A stretch of DNA of 64,000 nt from Cupriavidus gilardii. Lineage in GTDB: Bacteria > Pseudomonadota > Gammaproteobacteria > Burkholderiales > Burkholderiaceae. Where the stretch lies: the NCBI RefSeq assembly GCF_013314895.1, contig NZ_JABTYE010000001.1, positions 310,001-374,000 of the forward strand, read 5' to 3'. A program made the translations under genes and the position numbers. Position 1 is the first letter of the stretch. The number at the start of each line of letters is the position of its first letter. Positions 25,239 to 33,713 of the stretch are shown here, in pieces. Below the pieces are notes generated by a model. It saw nothing but the letters and a program-made list of their open reading frames with translations, was not told the DNA's origin and did no database searches.

Positions 25239-26441
25239 TCAATCCCAGGACAGCGCACCGCCCGTCTGGTACTCGATCACGCGCGTCTCGAAGAAGTTGC
25301 GCTCCTTCTTCAGGTCGATCATCTCGCTCATCCACGGGAACGGGTTTTCCTCGTTCGGGAACAGCGGATCGAGGCCGATCTGCTGGCAGCGGCGATTGCA
25401 GATGAAGCGCAGATAGCTCTTGAACATCGGCGCGTTCAGGCCCAGCACGCCGCGCGGCATGGTGTCCTCGGCGTAGCGGTATTCGAGGTCGACCGCCTTC
25501 CGGAACAGGCCGACGATCTCTTCCTTGAACTCCGCCGTCCACAGATGCGGGTTCTCGAGCTTGATCTGGTTGATCAGGTCGATGCCGAAATTGCAGTGCA
25601 GCGACTCGTCGCGCAGGATGTACTGGTACTGCTCGGCCGCGCCGGTCATCTTGTTCTGCCGGCCCATCGCCAGGATCTGCGTGAAGCCGACATAGAAGAA
25701 CAGGCCTTCCATGATGCAGGCGAACACGATCAGCGACTTCAGCAGCTTCTGGTCGTTCTCGGGCGTGCCGGTCTTGAACGACGGATCGGTCAGCGTGTCG
25801 ATGAACGGGATCAGGAACTCGTCCTTGTCGCGGATCGATGGCACCTCGTGATAGGCGTTGAAGATCTCGGCCTCGTTCAGCCCCAGCGACTCGACGATGT
25901 ACTGGTAGGCGTGCGTGTGGATCGCCTCTTCGAAGGCCTGGCGCAGCAGGTACTGGCGGCACTCGGGCGCGGTGATCTGCCGGTAGGTGCCCAGCACGAT
26001 ATTGTTGGCGGCCAGCGAATCGGCGGTGACGAAGAAGCCCAGGTTGCGCTTGATGATGCGGCGCTCGTCCTCGGTCAGGCCGTTCGGGTCCTTCCACAGC
26101 GCGATGTCGCGCGACATGTTGATTTCCTGCGGCATCCAGTGGTTGGCGCAGCCGGCCAGGTACTTCTCCCAGGCCCATTTGTACTTGAACGGCACCAGCT
26201 GGTTGACGTCGGTGGCGCCGTTGATCACGCGCTTGTCGGCGGCGTTGACGCGGCGCGTGCTCTGCGCGGCCGCGGCGTTCGGGTTGTTGCCGAGGATGCC
26301 GGCGCCCGGCTGCGTCGCGGCGGGCGGCAGCACGCCCTGCTGGTCGGCCGTTGCCGCCACGGCGGGTTGCAGCGCAGGTTGGGGAGCAGGCTGCGGGGCA
26401 GCCTGCGGATTGGCTTGAACGTCGTCGTCCCAGCTCAGCAT
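25239..26441 (-). CDS. nrdB: ribonucleotide reductase class I, beta subunit
   Basis: A 400-aa protein of the branch close to class Ic. An Ala/Pro/Gln-rich N-terminal extension (10-60) precedes the ferritin-like core. Metal ligands and the radical site are visible: Asp141 ([12 protein letters not shown]), Glu172, His175 and Tyr179 in [12 protein letters not shown], then Glu in [12 protein letters not shown] and Glu/His in [10 protein letters not shown]. Tyr179 occupies the tyrosyl-radical position that is Phe in Chlamydia class Ic enzymes. It generates the radical used by NrdA to make dNTPs in the cytoplasm. Its last residues GGALSWD, the presumed NrdA-binding tail, are echoed by its first ones, MLSWDDD. 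Confidence 0.96.
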   Translation of the reverse strand: MLSWDDDVQANPQAAPQPAPQPALQPAVAATADQQGVLPPAATQPGAGILGNNPNAAAAQSTRRVNAADKRVINGATDVNQLVPFKYKWAWEKYLAGCANHWMPQEINMSRDIALWKDPNGLTEDERRIIKRNLGFFVTADSLAANNIVLGTYRQITAPECRQYLLRQAFEEAIHTHAYQYIVESLGLNEAEIFNAYHEVPSIRDKDEFLIPFIDTLTDPSFKTGTPENDQKLLKSLIVFACIMEGLFFYVGFTQILAMGRQNKMTGAAEQYQYILRDESLHCNFGIDLINQIKLENPHLWTAEFKEEIVGLFRKAVDLEYRYAEDTMPRGVLGLNAPMFKSYLRFICNRRCQQIGLDPLFPNEENPFPWMSEMIDLKKERNFFETRVIEYQTGGALSWD

Positions 26442-26501
26442 GGTGTTGTTCTCCGTGTAACGCTCTGGTCAGCCGGTCCCGCTGCGCGCAGCGCAGGCAT
26501 G

Positions 26502-26549
26502 GGGACCGGCATCGGGTCCAGTATTGGGTCCGGTATCGGTGCCGGCCCG
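26502..26549 (+). repeat. 12-bp tandem array between nrdA and nrdB
   Basis: Four phased 12-bp units: GGGACCGGCATC, GGGTCCAGTATT, GGGTCCGGTATC, GGTGCCGGCCCG. They occupy the centre of the 154-nt spacer between the nrdA stop and the nrdB start. Confidence 0.85.
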
Positions 26550-26595
26550 CGCCGCGAGGCGCAGCGGGCCGGCGTCGCCCGGTTGATGGCAGTCC

Positions 26596-29535
26596 TTACT
26601 GGCAGGCTTCGCACTCGTCGAACCCCGGATCGCCCGGGCGCATCGTGCAGACCGCGCCTTCGGCTTCGGGCATCGCCGGGGCCGAGGCGGCAACCTGGTC
26701 GATCGACGAGGCCGACACACCGCCGGTGGCAGCACCCGACGACACCGCGTTCAGCGAACCGCGCGACACGGTCGACTTCTCGACGTGCGTGGCCGCGATG
26801 GTGCGCAGGTAGTAGGTCGTCTTCAGGCCGCGGATCCAGGCCAGCTTGTAGGTATCGTCCAGCTTCTTGCCCGACGCGCCGGCCATGTAGATGTTCAGCG
26901 ACTGGGCCTGGTCGATCCACTTCTGGCGGCGGCTGGCGGCCTCCACCAGCCAGGTCGGCTCGACCTCGAACGCGGTCGCGTACAGGTCGCGCAGGTCCTG
27001 CGGGATGCGGTCGATGCGGGCCAGCGAGCCGTCGAAGTACTTCAGGTCGGCGACCATCACCTCGTCCCACAGGCCGCGTGCCTTCAGGTCGCGCACCAGG
27101 TAGTCATTGACCACCGTGAACTCGCCCGACAGGTTCGACTTGACGTACAGGTTCTGGAAGGTCGGCTCGATGCAGGCCGACACGCCGATGATGTTCGAGA
27201 TCGTCGCGGTCGGCGCGATCGCGATGCAGTTCGAGTTGCGCATGCCGTGCTGCTTGATGCGCGCGCGCAGCTTGTCCCAATCCATCGTCGACGACTGGTC
27301 GACCTCGAGGTAGCCGCCGCGTTCCTCGGCCAGCAGCTTCAGCGAGTCCTGCGGCAGGATGCCGCGATCCCACAGCGAGCCCTCGTAGGTGCTGTAGCGG
27401 CCGCGCTCTTCGGCCAGCTCGGTCGAGGCCTGGTAGGCGTAGTAGCAGACCGCCTCCATCGAGGTGTCGGCGAACTGCACCGCGGCGTCGCTGGCATACG
27501 GCACGCGCAGCACGTGCAGGCAGTCCTGGAAGCCCATGATGCCCATGCCGACCGGACGGTGGCGCAGGTTCGAATTGCGCGCCTTGTCGACCGCGTAGTA
27601 GTTGATGTCGATCACGTTGTCGAGCATGCGCATCGCGGTGCGGATGGTCTTCTCGAGCTTGGCGTGATCGAGCACGTGGCTGCCGTCGGCCTGCTGCTTC
27701 AGGTGGGCGACCAGGTTGACCGATCCGAGGTTGCAGACCGCGATCTCGCTGTCGTTGGTGTTCAGCGTGATCTCGGTGCACAGGTTGGAGCTGTGGACCA
27801 CGCCGACGTGCTGCTGCGGGCTGCGGATGTTGCAGGGATCCTTGAAGGTGATCCACGGATGGCCGGTCTCGAACAGCATGCCCAGCATCTTGCGCCACAG
27901 CTGCATCGCCGGGATCTTCTTGAACAGCTTCAGTTCGCCGCGCGCGACCTTCTCCTCGTAGCCGAGGTAGGCCTTCTCGAATTCCTTGCCGACCTTGTCG
28001 TGCAGGTCCGGGCAGGTCGACGGCGAGAACAGCGTCCATTCGCCGTTCTCCATCACGCGCTTCATGAACAGGTCCGGAATCCAGTTCGCGGTGTTCATGT
28101 CGTGCGTGCGGCGGCGATCGTCGCCGGTGTTCTTGCGCAGCTCAAGGAATTCCTCGATGTCCAAGTGCCACGTCTCCAGGTAGGCGCAGACCGCGCCCTT
28201 GCGCTTGCCGCCCTGGTTGACCGCCACGGCGGTGTCGTTGACCACCTTCAGGAACGGCACCACGCCCTGCGACTTGCCGTTGGTGCCCTTGATGTGCGAG
28301 CCCAGCGCGCGCACATTGGTCCAGTCGTTGCCCAGGCCCCCGGCGAACTTCGACAGCAGCGCATTCTCCTTCAGGCCCTCGTAGATGCCTTCCAGATCGT
28401 CGGAGATCGTGGTCAGGTAGCACGAGGACAGCTGCGAGCGGCGCGTGCCCGAATTGAACAGCGTCGGCGTCGAGGACATGAAGTCGAACGACGACAGCAG
28501 GTTGTAGAACTCGATCGCGCGGCCTTCACGGTCCTGCTCGTTCAGCGCCAGGCCCATCGCCACGCGCATGAAGAAGGCCTGCGGCATCTCGATGCGGGTC
28601 TCGTCGATGTGCAGGAAGTAGCGGTCGTACAGCGTCTGCAGGCCCAGGTAGTTGAACTGGAAGTCGCGCGAGGCGTCCAGCGCCGCGCCCAGGCGCGCCA
28701 GGTCGAAGGTCGCCAGCTTCTCGTCGAGCAGTTCTGCCTCGATGCCGCGGGCGATGAACTTCGGGAAGTAGTCGGCGTAGCGGCTGCCCATCTCGGCCTG
28801 GGTCACTTCCTCGCCGAGGATTTCCTTGCGGATGGTGTGCAGCAGGATGCGGGCGGTGACCTGGCTGTAGGCCGGGTCCTTCTCGATCAGCGTGCGGGCG
28901 GCGAGGATGGCCGAGTCGTAGACCTGGCTCATCGGCACGCCGTCGTACAGGTTCTTGACCGTCTCCTTCAGGATCGGCTCGGCATCGACGCCCTCGCCCA
29001 GACCGGCGCAGGCGGTGTCGATCAGCGCGTGCAGCGCGACCAGGTCCAGCGGGCGGGTCACGCCGCCGTCCGTGACGTTGAAGTTGGCCACAGCCTGCGC
29101 CACGCGGGCGACGGCCTGCGCGTTGGCCTGGCCGCGCTCCTGGTTGCGCTTCTCGCGATAGAGCACGTAGGCGCGCGCCACCTCATGCTCGCCCGAGCGC
29201 ATCAGCGCCAGTTCGACATGATCCTGCACGTCCTCGATATGGAAGGTGCCGCCGTTCGGACGGCTGCGCAGCAGCGCGCGCACCACGTTCTGGGTCAGTT
29301 GCTCGACCAGCTCGCGCACACGCGCCGAGGCGGCGCCCTGCCCGCCGTTGACGGCGAGGAAGGCCTTGGTCATGGCCACCGAGATCTTGCTCGGCTCGAA
29401 AGCGACCACCGCGCCGTTGCGGCGGATGATCTTGTAATCCTGGTAGTTGCCAGCGGCGTTCGCAGCGGCGGGGCTCGGCTGCGCCACGGCGGCGGAACCG
29501 GCCTTGCCGGCGAATTCTTGTTGGGCCGTCTGCAT
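26596..29535 (-). CDS. nrdA: ribonucleotide reductase class I, alpha subunit
   Basis: A 979-aa catalytic subunit; large because a full ATP-cone (about 34-130, YKIIRRNGAVVAFEPSKIS to HVELALMRSGEHEVARAY) is present, which mediates ATP/dATP activity control. The barrel domain includes SCYLTTISDDLEGIYEG, the radical-site region NLCTEITLNTNDSEIAVCNLGSVNL, and the substrate-binding loop following it. The C-terminal tail FDECEACQ carries the redox pair Cys975/Cys978 that receives electrons from thioredoxin or glutaredoxin. It reduces ribonucleotides to deoxyribonucleotides with NrdB, encoded 154 nt downstream. The leader is long and has NrdR-like boxes, indicating nucleotide-responsive control. Confidence 0.97.
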   Translation of the reverse strand: MQTAQQEFAGKAGSAAVAQPSPAAANAAGNYQDYKIIRRNGAVVAFEPSKISVAMTKAFLAVNGGQGAASARVRELVEQLTQNVVRALLRSRPNGGTFHIEDVQDHVELALMRSGEHEVARAYVLYREKRNQERGQANAQAVARVAQAVANFNVTDGGVTRPLDLVALHALIDTACAGLGEGVDAEPILKETVKNLYDGVPMSQVYDSAILAARTLIEKDPAYSQVTARILLHTIRKEILGEEVTQAEMGSRYADYFPKFIARGIEAELLDEKLATFDLARLGAALDASRDFQFNYLGLQTLYDRYFLHIDETRIEMPQAFFMRVAMGLALNEQDREGRAIEFYNLLSSFDFMSSTPTLFNSGTRRSQLSSCYLTTISDDLEGIYEGLKENALLSKFAGGLGNDWTNVRALGSHIKGTNGKSQGVVPFLKVVNDTAVAVNQGGKRKGAVCAYLETWHLDIEEFLELRKNTGDDRRRTHDMNTANWIPDLFMKRVMENGEWTLFSPSTCPDLHDKVGKEFEKAYLGYEEKVARGELKLFKKIPAMQLWRKMLGMLFETGHPWITFKDPCNIRSPQQHVGVVHSSNLCTEITLNTNDSEIAVCNLGSVNLVAHLKQQADGSHVLDHAKLEKTIRTAMRMLDNVIDINYYAVDKARNSNLRHRPVGMGIMGFQDCLHVLRVPYASDAAVQFADTSMEAVCYYAYQASTELAEERGRYSTYEGSLWDRGILPQDSLKLLAEERGGYLEVDQSSTMDWDKLRARIKQHGMRNSNCIAIAPTATISNIIGVSACIEPTFQNLYVKSNLSGEFTVVNDYLVRDLKARGLWDEVMVADLKYFDGSLARIDRIPQDLRDLYATAFEVEPTWLVEAASRRQKWIDQAQSLNIYMAGASGKKLDDTYKLAWIRGLKTTYYLRTIAATHVEKSTVSRGSLNAVSSGAATGGVSASSIDQVAASAPAMPEAEGAVCTMRPGDPGFDECEACQ

Positions 29536-29575
29536 GAAGCACTCCTGTTTTGGTGACCAGTGTTATCAACGACAA

Positions 29576-29668
29576 AGAGCCCCTGGAAAATGCGCAAAAA
29601 GAGACATCCCGCGCGCGGCGATGCCGTGCCGGATTACTGCCTTGCTGCATTCCCGTGGAGGGCTCTTG
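29576..29668 (-). ncRNA. stem-bounded element in the nrdA leader (candidate structured RNA)
   Basis: On the minus strand AAGAGCCC and GGGCTCTT pair to enclose about 77 nt, ending about 40 nt before the nrdA start. The interior contains GC-rich complementary pieces (CCGGCACGGC, GCCGCGCGCGGG) and a short T-run before the closing arm. It lies between the putative promoter at 29839-29866 and the gene, so it would be transcribed as part of the 5' leader. I do not recognise it as a known riboswitch. It could regulate translation or be a processed RNA. Confidence 0.4.
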
Positions 29669-29801
29669 TGACGTGCCGATCCTGCGGCGCGCGTGCGTTG
29701 TCGGCTCCTGGCCGGCTGGAAACGCTTGACGCGCGTGGCGCGAAGGTAACCTGCCGAGCCCGTGGCGAACGCTGCACGCCTAGGTCGGCTCCCCGAAAGC
29801 A

Positions 29802-29817
29802 CCACTAGATATAGTGG
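29802..29817. promoter_or_regulatory. NrdR-box-like palindrome 1
   Basis: CCACTAGATATAGTGG, a near-perfect 16-bp dyad matching the NrdR consensus ACACWATATATWGTGT at most central positions. It is about 270 nt upstream of nrdA, downstream of the putative -10. Confidence 0.75.
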
Positions 29818-29832
29818 TCATAACGAAAAGCT

Positions 29833-29848
29833 GGACTAAGTATAGTGA
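29833..29848. promoter_or_regulatory. NrdR-box-like palindrome 2
   Basis: GGACTAAGTATAGTGA; the CTAnnTATAG core is 31 bp from the equivalent position of box 1, about three helical turns. Paired, helically phased boxes are the usual NrdR arrangement. This copy contains the putative -10 (TATACT on the minus strand). Confidence 0.7.
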
Positions 29849-29866
29849 AATGAATCGCGTTGACCA
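29839..29866 (-). promoter_or_regulatory. putative sigma70 promoter of nrdAB
   Basis: On the minus strand TGGTCA (29861-29866) and TATACT (29839-29844) are separated by 16 nt. The -10 lies inside NrdR-like box 2, so repressor binding would block it. It implies a leader of about 300 nt. The 504-nt gap from nrdA to ampD (29536-30039) holds nothing else I can support. Confidence 0.55.
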
Positions 29867-30039
29867 GTCTTGACAAGCGCGTCCGCGGGCCGGTCCGGCA
29901 CCGCGCCAGACTCCCGGCTCCCCGCCAGACCAAGCGGCTCAAGGGTTGCGGCGATTTTGTCGGCTGCCGCACCGACGAAAGAATTTTTTTCGATTAGCGC
30001 GCCGCTTCCGATAGCCCCGCATCGGCACGGGGTTTTCGG

Positions 30040-30645
30040 CTAGGCCGCCGCCCCGCCACGGCAGTACGGCAGCATCGCCGGAGCGAGGCCGGCGGCCTGC
30101 GCAAAGCGCGGCCAGTCGAAGCATGGACCGGGATCGGTCTTGCGGCCGGGCGCGATATCGCTGTGGCCGGCCACGGCCGCGATCGGATAGGCGCGCACCA
30201 GCAGCCGCGTCAGCGCGGCCGCGGTGTCGTACTGGGCCGGCTCGAACGGCAGCGTGTCGCAGCCTTCCAGTTCGATGCCGATCGAGAAGTCGTTGCAGCG
30301 CTCGCGCCCGCAGAAGGCCGACTGGCCGGCATGCCAGGCGCGGTCCTCGCACGAGACGAACTGCACCAGCTCGCCGCTGCGCCGCACCAGGAAATGCGCC
30401 GACACGCGGACCTGGTGGATGGTGGCGAAGAACGGATGGCGGTCTGGATCGAGCCGGTTCAGGAACAGGGCCTCGATGTCGTCGCTGCCGAACTCGCCGG
30501 GCGGCAGGCTGATGTTGTGCACCACCAGCAGATCGACCGGCATGCCGGGCGGCCGCGGATCGAAGTTGGGCGACGGCACCCGGCGGGCGCCATCGACCCA
30601 GCCCGCGCCGTCAAGCCGCAGCTTGGGCAGCAGCGGCGCCGTCAT
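30040..30645 (-). CDS. ampD: 1,6-anhydro-N-acetylmuramyl-L-alanine amidase
   Basis: A 201-aa cytoplasmic zinc amidase; ATG at 30643-30645 (MTAPLLPKLRLDGAGWV). Zinc ligands His43 (LLVVHNISLPPGEFG), His161 (VAGHSDIAPGRKTDPGPCFDW) and Asp171 and the catalytic Glu126 in GIELEG are at AmpD positions. It removes the stem peptide from anhydro-muropeptides brought in from the periplasm; Mpl, at the left edge of the window, reuses the peptide. Loss of AmpD usually raises AmpC beta-lactamase expression in species that have ampR/ampC. Its start overlaps the stop of the upstream small protein gene by 4 nt. Confidence 0.95.
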   Translation of the reverse strand: MTAPLLPKLRLDGAGWVDGARRVPSPNFDPRPPGMPVDLLVVHNISLPPGEFGSDDIEALFLNRLDPDRHPFFATIHQVRVSAHFLVRRSGELVQFVSCEDRAWHAGQSAFCGRERCNDFSIGIELEGCDTLPFEPAQYDTAAALTRLLVRAYPIAAVAGHSDIAPGRKTDPGPCFDWPRFAQAAGLAPAMLPYCRGGAAA

Positions 30646-30950
30646 GCCGGACCGCCGCGGTCGTCGCGATCGCCGCGGACGCCTTGCCGGTCCTGGGCTT
30701 CGGGCAGATGGGCTGCACGGCAGTAGTGCAGGCCCTGGTAGGCGATCGCCTCGCTGCGCGGCAGATGCACGCCGCAATGGGCGCACGGCACCATCGGCTC
30801 CTGCGCGCGGCCGTTTGCGTCAGGATGCGCGCCCTGCCGCGGCACGCCCGGGTCTGCCGGCGGGGGTTCGGCCCGGCGCGCACGCACGCGGCTGCCGAGC
30901 CACCAGAAAATGGCCAGCAGGATCGCCAGCAACAGGAACAGACGCGCCAT
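30642..30950 (-). CDS. PP0621-family small membrane protein
   Basis: A 102-aa protein from the ATG at 30948-30950 (a TTG two codons earlier is an alternative). One membrane helix (MARLFLLLAILLAIFWWLGS, residues 1-20) and a polar Arg/Pro linker precede the C-terminal motif MVPCAHCGVHLPRSEAI...GLHYCRAAH. Its cysteine/histidine pattern (CxxCxxH, then HYC) suggests a small metal-binding knuckle, as in the PP0621 family. It overlaps ampD by 4 nt and is 15 nt from the ypjD-like gene upstream, so the three form an operon. Function unknown. Confidence 0.85.
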   Translation of the reverse strand: MARLFLLLAILLAIFWWLGSRVRARRAEPPPADPGVPRQGAHPDANGRAQEPMVPCAHCGVHLPRSEAIAYQGLHYCRAAHLPEAQDRQGVRGDRDDRGGPA

Positions 30951-30965
30951 CGACAAGGCCTTGCT

Positions 30966-31925
30966 TCAGAGGCGGTGCAGAATCACTTCGATCACGAAGC
31001 GGCTGCCGACATAGGCCAGCAGCAGGATGCAGAAGGAGGCGATGACCCAGCGCAGCGCCACGCGCCCGCGCCAGCCGTAGAACCGCCGGCCGGCCAGGAT
31101 GCCGGCGAACATCACCCACGAAACCACCGCGAACACCGTCTTGTGGTCGAACCGGAAGACCCGGCCGAACAGCTCCTCGGAGAACAGCAGGCCCGAGGCG
31201 ATGGTCAGCGTCAGCAGCACGAAGCCGGCCGCGATCAGCCGGAACAGCAGCTTCTCCAGCGTCAGCAGCGGCGGCAGCAAATCGAGCCAGCGGCCCAGCC
31301 ACCCGACCTGCTGCGCCGAGCCGGCGGCCATCGCCCCGCCCGGCACATGCACGCCGTGGCCGCGATTGAAGCCATGCAGCCGGCGCTCGACCAGCAGCAT
31401 CAGGAAGGCATGGAAAGCCGCCAGCGTGAACAGGCCGTAGGCCACGTTGGCGATGATGAAATGCAGCTTGAACAGCGGCCGCGCCGCGTAGCCCAGAATC
31501 TGCGCGCCCGGGAAGGCGAGCGGCATCAGGCTGGCCAGCATCGCCACCGGGACCACCACCAGGCCCAGGCCCGCCAGCGAGAAGAAGAAGCTTTCGATCC
31601 AATAGATACCGACGCCCAGCCACAGCATCGCCGACAGTGCGAAGGCGAAGCCGAACACCATGCGGTCGGCCGGAAAGATGGTTTCATGCAGCAGCATCCC
31701 GTGGCTGGCGAGCACCGCCACCATCAGCACATGCCACCAGGCAGGTTGCCCCTGCGCGCTGCCGCCCGGCGCGGGACCCGGCACCAGCACCATCGAGCCG
31801 GACTGCCCCCCGAGACTCGGACCGCCGGCCGTGCTGGCCGCCAGCCCGGCATGGCGCGTCGCCCAGCCGTGATAGGCCAGCGCGCAATAGAGGAGTGCCG
31901 TCAGGGCATACAGTACAATCGCCAT
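30966..31925 (-). CDS. CcsA/YpjD-type inner-membrane protein
   Basis: A 319-aa integral membrane protein with about eight hydrophobic segments. GMLLHETIFPADRMVFGFAFALSAMLWLGVG near residues 75-105 is typical of the YpjD branch of the CcsA/CcmC heme-handling family. Conserved His residues in the membrane region (HFIIANVAYGLFTLAAFHAF) could bind heme. E. coli ypjD adjoins ffh, as here, where it is divergent from ffh. It is inferred to help cytochrome c assembly or another membrane process, but the YpjD branch has no firm function. A polar insertion (about 185-215, RGHGVHVPGGAM) is longer than in E. coli YpjD. Confidence 0.85.
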   Translation of the reverse strand: MAIVLYALTALLYCALAYHGWATRHAGLAASTAGGPSLGGQSGSMVLVPGPAPGGSAQGQPAWWHVLMVAVLASHGMLLHETIFPADRMVFGFAFALSAMLWLGVGIYWIESFFFSLAGLGLVVVPVAMLASLMPLAFPGAQILGYAARPLFKLHFIIANVAYGLFTLAAFHAFLMLLVERRLHGFNRGHGVHVPGGAMAAGSAQQVGWLGRWLDLLPPLLTLEKLLFRLIAAGFVLLTLTIASGLLFSEELFGRVFRFDHKTVFAVVSWVMFAGILAGRRFYGWRGRVALRWVIASFCILLLAYVGSRFVIEVILHRL

Positions 31926-31951
31926 TCGCGCAGTTTACCCTAGCGCCTGTT

Positions 31952-32001
31952 GCAGTGACCGACGCAGTGACCGACGGCGATGACCGACGGCAGTGACCCG
32001 C
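31952..32001 (+). repeat. 12-13-bp tandem array between ypjD and ffh
   Basis: Four units: GCAGTGACCGAC, GCAGTGACCGACG, GCGATGACCGACG, GCAGTGACCCGC. It lies in the divergent promoter region, about 30 nt upstream of the ypjD-like start. Confidence 0.88.
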
Positions 32002-32170
32002 GGCGGCAAGGCCCGATGGCCACGCCGCGATCCACGCCCCGGCGAATCCGCCCGATTGGTACCCGCGGGCCCCGCCGGCCACGCCCCGGTCGCCGAAACG
32101 CACGGTCGCGCACCGTCAATGCAGCCGCGGCGCGCCGCAACCCTACAAAGCCCACCTCCGGATTTCTGCC

Positions 32171-33574
32171 ATGCTGGACAATCTCACTCAACGCCTGGCG
32201 CGGGTCGTCAAGACCATGCGCGGCGAGGCACGCCTGACCGAAGCCAATACCGCGGAGATGTTGCGGGAGGTTCGCCTGGCCATGCTGGAGGCCGACGTCG
32301 CGCTGCCGGTCGTGCGCGAGTTCGTCGCCCGCGTCAAGGAAAAGGCGCTCGGCGAGGAAGTGGTCGGCAGCCTCACGCCGGGCCAGGCTCTGGTCGGCGT
32401 GGTGCAGCGCGAACTGACCAAGGTCATCGGCGGCGAGGAAGCCGTCTCGGCCGATGGCGCGCCGGGCAAGGCGGCCGAGCTGAACCTGGCGGTGCAGCCG
32501 CCGGCGATCATCCTGATGGCCGGCCTGCAGGGCGCCGGCAAGACCACCACGGTCGGCAAGCTGGCCAAATGGCTGAAGGAAAACAGGAAGAAGAAGGTGC
32601 TGACGGTCTCGTGCGACGTCTACCGCCCCGCCGCGATCGCGCAGCTCAAGACCGTGTCGGAACAGGTCGGCGCGGACTTCTTCCCCTCGCAGCCGGACCA
32701 GAAGCCGGTCGATATCGCGCGTGCCGCGGTCGACTGGGCGCGCAAGCACTATCACGACGTGCTGATCGTCGACACCGCCGGCCGCCTGGGTATCGACGAG
32801 GCGATGATGCGCGAGATCGCCGCGCTGCACGCCGAGCTCAAGCCGGCCGAAACACTGTTCGTGGTCGACGCGATGCTGGGCCAGGACGCGGTCAACACCG
32901 CCAAGGCGTTCAACGACACGCTGCCGCTGACCGGCGTGGTGCTGACCAAGCTCGACGGCGACGCGCGCGGCGGCGCGGCCCTGTCGGTGCGCCACGTGAC
33001 CGGCCGGCCGATCAAGTTCGTCGGCGTCGGCGAAAAGCTCGACGGCCTCGAAGCCTTCTACCCGGACCGCATGGCCCAGCGCATTCTGGGCATGGGCGAC
33101 ATCCTCGCGCTGGTCGAGGAGGCGCAGCGCGGCGTCGACATGGAAGCGGCCGAGAAGCTGGCCAAGAAGATCAAGAAGACCGGCGGCTTCGACCTCGAGG
33201 ACTTCAAGGCCCAGATCGGCCAGATGAAGAAGATGGGGGGCCTGGGCAGCCTGGTCGACAAGCTGCCGGCGCAGTTCGCCCAGCAGGCCCAGGGGGCCAA
33301 TATGGACCAGGCCGAAAAACAGGTGCGCCGCATGGAAGGCATCATCAACAGCATGACGCCGGCCGAGCGCGCCAAGCCCGAACTGATCAAGGCCAGCCGC
33401 AAGCGCCGCATCGCCGCGGGCGCCGGCGTGCCGGTGCAGGAAGTGAACCGCCTGCTGAACCAGTTCGATCAGATGCAGAGCATGATGAAGAAGCTCAAGG
33501 GCGGCGGCATGGCCAAGATGATGCGCTCGATGGGCGGAATGAAGGGCGGCATGAAGGGCCTGTTCAATCGCTGA
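32171..33574 (+). CDS. ffh: signal recognition particle protein Ffh (SRP54)
   Basis: A 467-aa GTPase. The N domain (1-100) is followed by the G domain with G1 loop GLQGAGKTT (118-126), DTAGRLGIDEAMM (G3), and TKLDGDARGG (G4). The C-terminal M domain (about 330-467) is very rich in methionine (QMKKMGGLG, MQSMMKKLKGGGMAKMMRSMGGMKGG), forming the signal-sequence groove and 4.5S RNA site. It targets inner-membrane proteins to FtsY and SecYEG. The 4.5S RNA gene itself was not seen in the window. Length is normal; the glycine/methionine-rich tail is a little long. Confidence 0.98.
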   Translation: MLDNLTQRLARVVKTMRGEARLTEANTAEMLREVRLAMLEADVALPVVREFVARVKEKALGEEVVGSLTPGQALVGVVQRELTKVIGGEEAVSADGAPGKAAELNLAVQPPAIILMAGLQGAGKTTTVGKLAKWLKENRKKKVLTVSCDVYRPAAIAQLKTVSEQVGADFFPSQPDQKPVDIARAAVDWARKHYHDVLIVDTAGRLGIDEAMMREIAALHAELKPAETLFVVDAMLGQDAVNTAKAFNDTLPLTGVVLTKLDGDARGGAALSVRHVTGRPIKFVGVGEKLDGLEAFYPDRMAQRILGMGDILALVEEAQRGVDMEAAEKLAKKIKKTGGFDLEDFKAQIGQMKKMGGLGSLVDKLPAQFAQQAQGANMDQAEKQVRRMEGIINSMTPAERAKPELIKASRKRRIAAGAGVPVQEVNRLLNQFDQMQSMMKKLKGGGMAKMMRSMGGMKGGMKGLFNR

Positions 33575-33605
33575 TCGGCCGCCGAGCGAAGCCTGACCGC
33601 GCGAC

Positions 33606-33650
33606 CGACCGCACCGACCGCAACAATCGCATCAATCGCATCACCGACCG
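33606..33650 (+). repeat. 9-bp tandem array between ffh and hpt
   Basis: Five phased 9-bp units: CGACCGCAC, CGACCGCAA, CAATCGCAT, CAATCGCAT, CACCGACCG, about 30 nt after the ffh stop. Confidence 0.8.
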
Positions 33651-33713
33651 CGGCGCCTTGGCCCTTGGCCCGCTGCCGCCGCAAAGAACACCGCCAGATC
33701 AGGACCGAACATC

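Noticed and set aside
26785..29556. 923-codon plus-strand frame opposite nrdA
   Set aside because: Antisense shadow of a highly conserved gene.
29576..29668. Possible cobalamin riboswitch upstream of nrdA
   Set aside because: The minus strand contains AATCCGGCACGG, reminiscent of part of the B12 element, but I found no B12 box (AGYCMGGAGACCTGCC) or GCCACTG segment. The enzyme is class I, which does not need cobalamin.
29570..29670. 4.5S RNA gene (near ffh)
   Set aside because: The conserved GGTCAGGTCCGGAAGGAAGC apical motif was not found here or elsewhere in the window; the element lacks its loop sequence.
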